Program-made: the position numbers and the translations under genes
Assembly: GCA_900642245.1 (NCBI GenBank)
Contig: CAAAJI010001291.1
Span: forward strand, 1-10,759
Direction of reading: 5' to 3'
DNA from: Fragilaria radians
Lineage: Eukaryota > Bacillariophyta > Fragilariophyceae > Fragilariales > Fragilariaceae
DNA: 10,759 nt
Notes under the pieces: generated by a model
Database searches by the model: none
The model's input: only the letters and a program-made list of their open reading frames with translations
What the model was told of the DNA's origin: nothing
Part shown: positions 1-7,304 of the stretch, one piece after another
Numbering within the stretch: position 1 is the first letter of the stretch
How the letters are laid out: the number at the start of each line of letters is the position of its first letter

Positions 1-249
1 AATAAAATGCAGCAGTTTTTTGCCGAAGCCCCGTCATATGTTCACTCACAACAAACCGCCTTGAAACAGCAAGTCAGTCAATCAGACATCTCCAGTAGGT
101 GGAATGGAAATTTGGTGCAGCCTACGTTAAGTGAAGATCATAATTTTGGGATCAATGCAATGACAGCCAACAAGGAGTTCATTAAAGCGACAGTAACAGG
201 CTTTGTGACTCCCGCTACTCCTATGGTTTATGATTGGATCTACTCGTGA
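1..249 (+). CDS. possible 3' end of an unrecognised gene, partial at window start
   Basis: The frame is open from the first base to a TGA at 247-249. The first ATG is at 7, but the frame may continue upstream of the window. I recognise no family. The translation is Gln/Ser/Thr-rich at the start (QQ, HSQQ, KQQ) and more hydrophobic near FVTPATPMVYDWIY, with no signal peptide or membrane segment. A second frame (+1) is open from ATG 230 to TAG 350-352 and overlaps the end of this ORF. It encodes a protein-like stretch (EDIAETESFVYTEI, then a Leu-rich end). A single-base shift near 245 would join the two, so this may be a frameshifted or spliced gene end rather than a true stop. It could also be chance. 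Support for coding is only moderate. Confidence 0.3.
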   Translation, partial: NKMQQFFAEAPSYVHSQQTALKQQVSQSDISSRWNGNLVQPTLSEDHNFGINAMTANKEFIKATVTGFVTPATPMVYDWIYS

Positions 250-352
250 AGATATCGCTGAAACAGAAAGTTTTGTTTATACCGAGATAAATATTAACAA
301 TCCTGGGTCAATGATTGCTCTTTTGCCTTTATTGTCAGCGTTTAAGCTATAG

Positions 353-2279
353 AATGCATATTGTAAACTTAAAGTCACTTAAAACGAGCTCGAGTGAATC
401 CTGAAATCCAATTTCTATGTATTAATGCCTACAATTTTCGATGTTATTGTCTAGATTTGAATCCAGTCTTCCCAAATTTATACTCATGCATCCAATTATT
501 CTTTTCGGGATAAGGATGGAATTACAATTATTCTAGGAACACGTTCACTTTATTGAAGGATAGTACGCGTTCTGAGCCAGAAGCAACAAGGATTTGTTAG
601 AGAGTAAAACGATAAAGGATTGATTGCATTAATCATCAGTTATGATAATTTAAATCAACAAGTAAAATAATCTGTAACTTTATCGAAGAAGAATTCAACA
701 ATGCATTAATCTATGAAAGGATACAATGAGTGCCGGACCAGAAAGCCTAAGTATTTGTTAGCAAATTGTAAGTCAAAGGATAGATAACGTTAACCATTTG
801 TTAGGATCACTTTGTTTCAACAGGTGTATTATGAATAGCTTTACAGAGGAGTCATTCAACATTCGGTTTATCAATGAAGCCATTGCTCGATGTCGAGTAC
901 CAATATACTTCATTTGACTTTACTCTAATCTTTTTGTCTATTACCAAAAGTTTAGGGCAGATAAATTCAAATTATGTGAGTTACAACCAATAATTGCCAA
1001 TTTTAGATCATTTCCAATCTTCTATTCATGATGCGATTGTCTTCAACAAAATAAAAATATGATCAATCAAAAATGATCAATAGATTGATCATAGTAGTAC
1101 TTTGACTAATTTCATCATGTAAGGTTCCTTGGACCGCAAAGAGAGCATCCTCATGTTTACAGGAGGAAACCCTAACAGAATACAGAAATCAATTCGTACA
1201 CTTCACCTGAAACAAAAGCATAAAGGCGGATTTAAAAATTCAGACCTGCCCATCGAACGTGACTCCAAAATATTTAGGTTCTGACTTTGAGTGTGATTGC
1301 ATTCTTCAATCTAGGAGTGGGAGTGATGTATATGATCTTCATCATAAATTATGTACTCCATATTTGATAGAGAAACCATTAGCAATAGTGCTTCTTAAAG
1401 TTGGAGATGCTAAAAAATGTAAACCGATTTGAATAATTTCGAGTTAAATGGGCTACAATATTTTTCCTTGAGTAACAAGTTTGGGTCCGCTTATTATATC
1501 AAATACCAGGAACGCTTAGGAAATGCTAAAATCTCAAGAAAGATCAGTAATTCAAACCAATAAAAAGAAATATTTGAATGATTTGTGCATCGCAATCATT
1601 AGCTGTGCGGTGAATAAATTTGTGAATACGAAATACCGTATCAAAATGTTAATTTGAGGAACTAATGCAACAAAAGTTTCACGTTCGAGAAAATGAAATA
1701 AAACTTTAAGCAATCACAGGTATATATATATGTGTCACATCAAATGAGTCCCATACTTTAAACATGAGTAGCGCGGATAATAATAGTCTTATCATATACA
1801 AAACATTTTGCATTGTCAGATTAACGCCCTATCAAAGGTGATATAGATTCAAAATACGTACTTTACCACTGCCTTAAAAACGAATGCTGTAATTTTGATA
1901 GCGGTTATGAGTTGACCCAATAGACTCAGAATACGGCAATGAAATTCTGCCTCACGCAGATGGGATGCGACAAAATCGAATCATGTTCTTTGAAGGATCT
2001 GGGATTTCAACGTTCTTTGTTAATTCTTTATTGAACCACTCCGACTTTGGGTGGCAGTCATTAAAATTTTGATGCTTAAGAAGGTTAATAATTTAGCTCA
2101 TACTCGATTAAGATTTCCCTATGACTTTTGTTCTGCACTGCTAATAATAAAAAGTGCAAGCTTGTTGCCCCTGTTCGACGTCTACGAAGAACACAGAGAA
2201 CCTCACAGTTACGAATACCATCTTATTTTAGATCCTCGTTGGGTATGAAGTATTTCGACATGAGACATAAAAAAAATTC
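353..2279. other. AT-rich intergenic region without a convincing gene
   Basis: Stop codons are frequent in all frames. The only longer ORF (2051-2248, +) begins with GTG, resembles no family and has no repeat of the neighbouring TPR motifs, so I treat it as chance. A short alternating TA run lies at about 1721-1732. A cluster of TGATCA-centred repeats lies at 1059-1092 and is listed separately. The last part (about 2250-2279) should hold the promoter and leader of TPR copy 1. It ends in a run of A just before the start codon, and an in-frame TAA at 2268-2270 excludes an unspliced N-terminal extension of that gene. Confidence 0.6.
1059..1092. repeat. cluster of three ATGATCAAT motifs, one inverted
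   Basis: ATGATCAAT occurs at 1059-1067 and again at 1073-1081. Its exact reverse complement ATTGATCAT follows at 1084-1092, two bases after the second copy. The second and third copies form a perfect 9-bp inverted repeat with a 2-nt spacer. The motif could be a dimeric protein-binding site or simply AT-rich chance. No gene lies within 1 kb downstream on the + strand, so no regulatory role is shown. Confidence 0.45.
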
Positions 2280-2942
2280 ATGATGGAAGTTGCATCTGCA
2301 ATCGTTCAAAATAACGAAGGAATAAACTTTCTCGAAAGAGGGCTTCACAAGCATGCCCTATTTAAGTTTCAAGAAGCTGCTAGAATCTTATACCAGGTTA
2401 CAAAAAGGATAAAGAAAAATGTTGATAGCGGAAGCCCAGAGATGCAGCCACGCATTGAATCTCGCACTGAGTGTTGGATCAATGAAAAATCAATCCTAAA
2501 TGAGAATTTATTCATTCGGAGTAAGCCTATCTTTATGAAAGCTTCAAGTGACAGCGTGGAGACATCACATTGTACTCTAGAGAGCGCTACCGTTTTACTA
2601 AATATGGCAATGACATATCACATTGATAGTCAAATACCAAATTGTATCGAGGATGCGTTGAATAATGCGATAAAGTTGTATGAAATGGCATACAGTCTGG
2701 GGTTAAAAATACAGGCGGATGATCGATCCAATCAAATCATTCTTACGGTGTTGAATAATCTCGGTCAAATTTATTTCGAAATCGGTGAATATTCCAGATC
2801 ACGGTTATACTTTGAGGATCTCAATATGTATGTAAGTGTATTGAGGCCTATGGGACATGATGATATAATTTGCGACCGTAAGGAATGTATGCTGAATGCG
2901 CTGGTCTTACTGAACCCATACAGAAGTGCTCCTGCAGCATAG
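2280..2942 (+). CDS. TPR-like repeat protein, copy 1 of a tandem family
   Basis: This is a 220-aa protein of unknown function with three TPR-like helical repeats, related to the genes at 7633 and 10202. Repeat 1 is at residues 11-37 (NNEGINFLERG, then A..KFQEAARIL). Repeat 2 is at 102-141 (the ATVLLNMA core, then DALNNAIKLYEMAYSL). Repeat 3 is at 153-187 (LNNLGQIYFEIGEYSRSRLYFEDL). A strip NLFIRSKP sits at 77-84 in the otherwise variable linker, and the protein ends NALVLLNPYRSAPAA. TPR repeats usually form a protein-binding scaffold; the partner is unknown. There is no signal peptide or membrane helix, so it is probably soluble and intracellular. Two ATGs are adjacent (2280, 2283), with an in-frame stop 12 nt upstream. 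The gene is intronless as read, and the three sites that define the fold are intact. A retrotransposon begins 447 bp downstream, in antisense. Confidence 0.8.
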   Translation: MMEVASAIVQNNEGINFLERGLHKHALFKFQEAARILYQVTKRIKKNVDSGSPEMQPRIESRTECWINEKSILNENLFIRSKPIFMKASSDSVETSHCTLESATVLLNMAMTYHIDSQIPNCIEDALNNAIKLYEMAYSLGLKIQADDRSNQIILTVLNNLGQIYFEIGEYSRSRLYFEDLNMYVSVLRPMGHDDIICDRKECMLNALVLLNPYRSAPAA

Positions 2943-3384
2943 AAAAGTAAGATCAATACTAGGGTATTATTAGACCTTTTGACCTCCAGATTTTCCATGA
3001 GACTATTCGACCGATATCACTTCGTATTTTTTTGTTTCTCCACATTAATATCTTCACTACGAGAATGGAATATGACAAATGTCTTAGAGCAGGAAAAATA
3101 AGAATGGAATATTACTATCATGTTATTGATAACTATAAGAGTTTTCAAATGCAACTTTTCATGAAGCCTAGACGTAAGTGACGATTAGATGTCGCCTGTC
3201 GTGATGTATTGGGAAAATTTCAAGATTTCAAAAAGTGCAAGAGCAAAAAATAAGGATATCAAGATTGGAAATAGGAAGCGACAATAGCGTGGCGAGTCGA
3301 TTCTTTACAAAGATCAATGGAACACTTCTATTATTTATGACGCAATTCGTTATTTTCTCCTGAACTTATTGAAACATCGATGAA
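2943..3384. other. 3' flank of TPR copy 1, up to the retroelement
   Basis: This 442-bp AT-rich stretch has no ORF of note. It should contain the 3' UTR and polyadenylation region of TPR copy 1. A short motif, AGAATGGAATAT, occurs twice about 40 bp apart (near 3062 and 3102); I give it no meaning. Together with 7305-7632 it would have formed the original spacer of roughly 0.8 kb between copies 1 and 2 before the element inserted. Confidence 0.55.
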
Positions 3385-3389
3385 ATATG
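3385..3389. repeat. target-site duplication, left copy (ATATG)
   Basis: ATATG immediately precedes the first LTR and is repeated exactly at 7300-7304, immediately after the second LTR. A 5-bp duplication is the size expected from a Copia integrase. It shows that both element ends are original and that the insertion is complete. Confidence 0.88.
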
Positions 3390-3604
3390 TGCTAAGACAA
3401 CTCTAGCTCTACAGATTAATTACTTAAGTTTACTTTGATAACTTCTCAAATTGTAATCCTAATAGTAGATTAATAGATGATCTAATCATTTTCTCGTCGA
3501 ATTTCTAATTTCGTTCGATCTCTAAAATTGTCCTAAAACTCTAACTGTTTTCCAACTGTTTACGCGCCATTTTAGGGTTCGCTCCGAAAACCATATCCTT
3601 GACA
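3390..3604 (-). repeat. 3' LTR of the Copia element
   Basis: This 215-bp direct repeat of 7085-7299 reads TG...CA on both strands (in element sense it begins TGTCAAGG and ends TTAGCA). I found no mismatch to the other LTR when comparing them block by block. The first 64 bases in element sense also encode the last 20 residues and stop codon of the pol remnant. In element sense it should supply the polyadenylation signal, but I do not see a clear AATAAA motif. Confidence 0.93.
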
Positions 3605-5904
3605 CCCTCCCCCGGAGCAACCATCAACTGAACATCGACAATCCCAAATGCCTGAGTATGCTTCTTGTAATCAATCGTAGGAAGATTCTTTGTCAATAGA
3701 TCAGCCACATTTTCTTTCGAAGAAATCCAGACAATTCTGATAACACCCTTTTCTTTCAGCTCACGCAAATAGTTTAACCTAACTCCAATGTGTCTCGTCC
3801 TTCCTCCGACACTCCAATTATTAATAAGATCCTTAGCTCCTTTGTTGTCAACTTTGATTTCCATAGGCAATCGAACGTTAAGACCCATCGAACTCAATAC
3901 ATTTTTAATGTAAATCATATCCTGAATGCAACTGACCACTGCCATCAATTCCGCTTCTGTAACAGATAATGTGACGCATTCTTGCATTTTGCTGCGTGCA
4001 GATACCAATACACCATTTAAAAACACAACATGCCCACTCACACTTCGTCGAGTAGTCATGTCCTTTGCATAATCGGAATCGGATACTCCCATAACTTCAA
4101 AATCAGTGTTTGGAAAACCATTCCACTCACCTTTGGGTTTCACACACAATCCACTATCAATCGTGTTGACACAAAAAATCATTACTCTCCTCATTGCTTT
4201 CATATGCGCCTCATTAGCTTTCGAAAAATGTCTCGACAATTCGCGAGTAATGTTTAATATATCGGGTCTAGACCACCTCAACAAATACAGCAATTTGCCG
4301 ACGCCTGTCCTGTACCGCTTTTGTTCCATCTCGTTCAACTCATCTCCACTGGAAACTGGACTAAATAGTTCACCACTCGATGCAGGAGTTTCAATTTTGT
4401 TGTTAGGCATGATAAAAAATTCATCCACAAAACTTTGAATAATTACCGGTTGTGAAATCACCAACAGTTTTGGATCTATTTTTCTATCAATTTTGCAACC
4501 GACATACTCTTTTAACTCTCCAACATTGTCGCAATCGAAATACTTATTCATCATCTCATGATATTTTTTAACCTTGTCTCTATGACCAACTAAAAGACAA
4601 TCATCAACCCAGGATATCCAAATAACCAGTCCATTTTCTGTACTTTTGAAATACAAACATGGGTCCGAATCGCTTCTTTCGAATCCCATCGCCCGAAAAG
4701 CTGTTAATAATTCTTTCCAAAATGCAATCGCCGCTTGTTTCAAACCGTAAATAGTTCTTTGTAAGTGTAATACGACATCTTTTTCATACTTATCTTCAAA
4801 TCCTTCGGGAACACGCAAGTACAAAGTTTCATTCTCTGAAAAATGTCCCTTTAAAAAAGCTCCCTTAACATCAATGACTTGTGCATCCCAATTGGCCATA
4901 GTCATCAAAGTTAACACAATTTTGATTGTTGTTTCATTAGTAACGGGTGCTGCTGTTGAATCACTGTTATAATGTACTCCATCCTCTTGAAGAAAACTTC
5001 TAGCAGTAATACGAGCCCTAAACTGACCATTTGCCTTCTTTTTCATGGCCCATGTGCTACTTAAGATCTTCGAATTTTTAGGTAAATCGTCAACTTTAAT
5101 CGGTACCCACACTTTATTATCAATCATCCGCTTAAATTCCACTTCAACTGCCTCTCTCCATTTATCTTTGTCTTCACTGTGCATTGCATCTTTAAATTTC
5201 AAGACGTGTAACTCACCTGTATGCTGGATACCCTCCCCGAGTCCAGCACCAACTAAATTGAACTCTTGAGTATCGTCCTGAAATTCATCAAAAAATTCGT
5301 TTCTTTCAAAGTTCAACCCTTCAAATTCTTCTCGATACCTTCCGGGTCGACGAATGGATCTACCAGATCTAGTCTTTCTTACTTCCTCGGTCGTTTTTTC
5401 AGCATCCTTTTGATTATTTTTATTACTTACATCGTCAATTTCTTCAATGATCACGTTCTCGGATTCATCGTCTGAAAACAATTTCTCTTCGATTTGGTTC
5501 TCTTCGTCAATTTCTGATTCACGAATATTTGTTACAAAAGGCTTATCGACATAATCGGTTTCGGATGCAAAAAACATCTTGTTCAACCAAACAATATCTC
5601 TACTTAAGTGTACCCTTTTAGTATCAGGGTCCCACATACGTAGAGTATCTCCATTATGATCGGGACTATAGCCCACAAACATACATACTTTACCTCGATC
5701 ATAAATCATTGGGGTTGTCGCAGTTCGCAATTTCACGACACCTGCTTCGCCCCACTTCCTTAATTGTCGACAAAACTTGGGCAATTTTTCATCCCAATGT
5801 TCAATTCGGGTTTTAATTTCTCCTTGAACTTCAACCGACACTAACCCATCTAAATACGTCGCCGTCTGAAATGCTTCTCTCCAAAACTCATTATGGCCCT
5901 TCCT
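3541..5904 (-). CDS. Copia Pol remnant: integrase C-terminus, reverse transcriptase, RNase H
   Basis: The frame is open from just after an in-frame TAG (5907-5905) to a TAA-class stop at 3541. The first usable near-start is GTG at 5841, and residue numbers below count from it. Residues before it (FWREAFQTATYL) already match the end of the integrase core, so no genuine start exists here. Residues 50-91 (GKVCMFVGY to RDIVWLNKMF) are the Copia integrase C-terminal module. An acidic, disordered linker spans about 105-165. RT begins near 228, with D324 in IDVKGAF and D413/D414 in WVDD, where most Copia elements have YVDD. RNase H has D588, E629 (TEAEL) and D665 (VDN), then ADLLTKNLP. RT and RNase H look intact; protease and the integrase catalytic triad are missing. 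The protein would act in the virus-like particle, making cDNA. Expression could come from readthrough of gag or from a later ATG. Confidence 0.88.
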   Translation of the reverse strand, partial: RKGHNEFWREAFQTATYLDGLVSVEVQGEIKTRIEHWDEKLPKFCRQLRKWGEAGVVKLRTATTPMIYDRGKVCMFVGYSPDHNGDTLRMWDPDTKRVHLSRDIVWLNKMFFASETDYVDKPFVTNIRESEIDEENQIEEKLFSDDESENVIIEEIDDVSNKNNQKDAEKTTEEVRKTRSGRSIRRPGRYREEFEGLNFERNEFFDEFQDDTQEFNLVGAGLGEGIQHTGELHVLKFKDAMHSEDKDKWREAVEVEFKRMIDNKVWVPIKVDDLPKNSKILSSTWAMKKKANGQFRARITARSFLQEDGVHYNSDSTAAPVTNETTIKIVLTLMTMANWDAQVIDVKGAFLKGHFSENETLYLRVPEGFEDKYEKDVVLHLQRTIYGLKQAAIAFWKELLTAFRAMGFERSDSDPCLYFKSTENGLVIWISWVDDCLLVGHRDKVKKYHEMMNKYFDCDNVGELKEYVGCKIDRKIDPKLLVISQPVIIQSFVDEFFIMPNNKIETPASSGELFSPVSSGDELNEMEQKRYRTGVGKLLYLLRWSRPDILNITRELSRHFSKANEAHMKAMRRVMIFCVNTIDSGLCVKPKGEWNGFPNTDFEVMGVSDSDYAKDMTTRRSVSGHVVFLNGVLVSARSKMQECVTLSVTEAELMAVVSCIQDMIYIKNVLSSMGLNVRLPMEIKVDNKGAKDLINNWSVGGRTRHIGVRLNYLRELKEKGVIRIVWISSKENVADLLTKNLPTIDYKKHTQAFGIVDVQLMVAPGEGVKDMVFGANPKMARKQLENS
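3605..3613 (-). other. polypurine tract (plus-strand DNA primer site)
   Basis: In element sense this reads GGGGGAGGG and directly abuts the TG of the 3' LTR, where Copia and other LTR elements place the RNase H-resistant primer. The same bases encode part of PGEG in the pol frame, so the tract is both coding and functional in replication. Confidence 0.82.
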
Positions 5905-5958
5905 CTACCGGCAATCGTAGCTAACGAAACTTCCGCTAAATAATTTCTTTGGGGGGTG
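5905..5958 (-). other. deletion scar between gag and pol, with two in-frame stops
   Basis: The gag stop TGA (5961-5959) is followed by 17 sense codons and a TAG (5907-5905), after which the integrase tail opens in the same frame. A full Copia element would have the protease and most of integrase (several hundred codons) here. An adjacent frame (5936-5889) reads as an Ala/Arg-rich helix (AEVSLATIAGRGRAIM), compatible with the segment that normally precedes the FW.EA motif of integrase. That suggests a frameshift as well as a deletion. Confidence 0.6.
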
Positions 5959-6969
5959 TCACGACTCTTCTAAATCGTCATTAACCCATCCGAACTCCAC
6001 TGACTTCTCTTCGGCCTTTTCGTTCTTCTCGACAGTTATTGCAGCCTTCTCTTGACCTCTTTTCTTCCAATTTGCAGGCCTTTTATCCTTGTTTTCCTCT
6101 TTATTCCAACAATCTTTACTTCTGTGACCATTTAATCCGCAGGTTCCGCATTTTCCTTGGAATTTACCTCTACTGTTACCTTTTTCCTTGGATCCTTTGT
6201 TGGAAGTGCTTTCGTTCGGGCATTCATTAGCCCTGTGACCTGACTTTCCACAATTATAACAGGAGCCTTGGAATTGAAATAGCAAAAGCTCTCCTTCACT
6301 TGTATCCTTGCGAAATTGAGTCCTTGTAAACTGTCTGTACTCTTCAATCATGGCTCTCTCCAAGTCTTCGACGGTTAACTTGTCGCCTTTTAACTTTCGC
6401 TCAACGGTAAGACATGCTCTGTACTCTTCTGTCGCCACATCTAATACTATAGCAATGATTTCTTCAGCTGGTAAACGCTTCCCTGGTCCCAGAAACTGGT
6501 TCTGGATGGACGTGAGAGTTTCGAATAATATCGATGGATCCATACCTCTCTTCAATTTGATTCTTGACAATCGCTGCCGCATTTCGATCTTCGACACGGT
6601 ATCTAAAGGCCGGTATCTCTTCATTAACTCTCGGACCACCAAATATGCTTCTCCTTCAGGCCAATTTTCGTTACATGAGGCGTAAACAATATTCATCGCC
6701 TTCTCAGTCGTGAAAGCAATTGAAAAACTTGCCATCGCGATCTCATTCTTCTTAATAGCCGTTTGTTGCTCTTTCGTTAATTCACTTTGAATTTCATCAT
6801 CACTCACCTCTTTTTCTGGTAAGTGTTTATCTCTTTCTTCTTTCAAGATATCCTTGAATCTTGACATGGCCGCGTACGCCAAAAACTTTTTCCACCACAT
6901 CGCAAAATTCTTCGCTTCTCCATCGAACGTTGGGATTTTACCACCCCTATCTTGAACTTCTTCACTCAT
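5959..6969 (-). CDS. gag: Copia Gag nucleocapsid protein with two CCHC zinc knuckles
   Basis: This 336-aa structural protein forms the retrotransposon particle and binds its RNA. The N-terminal part (about 10-35, with IPTFDGEAKNFAMWWKKF) matches the FDG...W..KF start seen in Copia Gags. A largely helical capsid-like region follows to about residue 215, including VRELMKRYRP and the RIKLKRGMD segment. Two CX2CX4HX4C knuckles follow: C237-C240-H245-C250 and C274-C277-H282-C287, separated by a basic Ser/Gly/Lys linker. The C-terminal part is Lys/Glu-rich and ends NDDLEES. The ATG at 6969-6967 lies 115 nt after the 5' LTR, fitting a genomic-RNA leader. The ORF is undisrupted. The stop is followed in frame by the pol remnant, so Gag and Pol may once have been one polyprotein. 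Confidence 0.88.
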   Translation of the reverse strand: MSEEVQDRGGKIPTFDGEAKNFAMWWKKFLAYAAMSRFKDILKEERDKHLPEKEVSDDEIQSELTKEQQTAIKKNEIAMASFSIAFTTEKAMNIVYASCNENWPEGEAYLVVRELMKRYRPLDTVSKIEMRQRLSRIKLKRGMDPSILFETLTSIQNQFLGPGKRLPAEEIIAIVLDVATEEYRACLTVERKLKGDKLTVEDLERAMIEEYRQFTRTQFRKDTSEGELLLFQFQGSCYNCGKSGHRANECPNESTSNKGSKEKGNSRGKFQGKCGTCGLNGHRSKDCWNKEENKDKRPANWKKRGQEKAAITVEKNEKAEEKSVEFGWVNDDLEES

Positions 6970-7084
6970 CTTATTTTTGACTTTCTTCTTACTTTCTTCT
7001 CACACTATTCTGAACACTCTTCACTCGCGAGCTCTACGACAACTTGAGTTTTACGCTAGGTTGTCACGTTAATACTTCGAAGTA
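6970..7084 (-). promoter_or_regulatory. element leader between 5' LTR and gag, with candidate primer-binding site
   Basis: In element sense the leader begins with a perfect 12-bp palindrome, TACTTCGAAGTA (7084-7073), directly against the LTR, where the tRNA primer-binding site must lie. It does not look like the common initiator-Met site (TGGTATCAGAGC type). CTTCGAA would fit an anticodon loop with anticodon UCG, so a half-tRNA primer is conceivable but unproven. The rest becomes purine-rich (GAAGAAAGTAAGAAGAAAG) just before the gag ATG and may serve packaging. Confidence 0.5.
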
Positions 7085-7299
7085 TGCTAAGACAACTCTA
7101 GCTCTACAGATTAATTACTTAAGTTTACTTTGATAACTTCTCAAATTGTAATCCTAATAGTAGATTAATAGATGATCTAATCATTTTCTCGTCGAATTTC
7201 TAATTTCGTTCGATCTCTAAAATTGTCCTAAAACTCTAACTGTTTTCCAACTGTTTACGCGCCATTTTAGGGTTCGCTCCGAAAACCATATCCTTGACA
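7085..7299 (-). repeat. 5' LTR of the Copia element
   Basis: This is the second 215-bp LTR, identical by eye to 3390-3604, and it carries the element's promoter. In element sense a 9-codon mini-ORF (ATGGCGCG... to TAG, 7262-7233) appears, which is the same sequence that encodes the end of pol in the 3' LTR. If transcription starts upstream of it, it would be a short upstream ORF ahead of gag. I see no strong TATA box. Confidence 0.93.
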
Positions 7300-7304
7300 A
7301 TATG
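7300..7304. repeat. target-site duplication, right copy (ATATG)
   Basis: This is an exact repeat of 3385-3389 and flanks the CA/TG end of the 5' LTR. Joining the flanks at ATATG gives the unoccupied site. Confidence 0.88.

Larger units (their letters stand above)
3390..7299 (-). mobile_element. Copia-type LTR retrotransposon, internally deleted, recently inserted
   Basis: This is a 3910-bp element in antisense to the host genes. In its own direction the order is: 5' LTR (7299-7085), leader (7084-6970), gag (6969-5959), a scar (5958-5905), pol remnant (5904-3541), polypurine tract (3613-3605) and 3' LTR (3604-3390). Integrase C-terminus before RT before RNase H is the Copia (Pseudoviridae) order, not the Gypsy order. 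The CCHC Gag and the RT with WVDD and YGLKQAA..FW resemble diatom CoDi elements (family-level recognition from memory). Protease and the integrase zinc-binding and DDE core are absent, so the internal region (3480 bp) is shorter than in full-length Copia elements (usually over 4 kb). By eye the two LTRs show no difference over 215 bp, and the 5-bp target duplication is intact, so insertion was recent. Mobility would have needed protease and integrase in trans, unless the deletion came after insertion. Confidence 0.93.

Noticed and set aside
160..200. ANKEFIKA in the first ORF as a relic of the N.FIR..P strip of the TPR family
   Set aside because: Only a few residues match. The NN.GI helix before it and the ESATVLL core after it are both absent.
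1721..1732. TA dinucleotide run as a TATA box
   Set aside because: It is too far (over 500 bp) from any supported start codon and is low-complexity.
2051..2248. 65-codon plus-strand ORF upstream of TPR copy 1
   Set aside because: It starts with GTG, has no recognisable motif, and lies in sequence otherwise full of stops; best explained by chance.
2771..2998. Minus-strand ORF overlapping the end of TPR copy 1
   Set aside because: It is antisense to a well-supported coding region and matches no family.
4030..4438. Plus-strand ORFs inside the retroelement, also at 5045-5475, 6039-6230 and 6350-6685, and a minus-strand one at 6132-6347
   Set aside because: All are shadows of the gag and pol frames, which have clear protein motifs.
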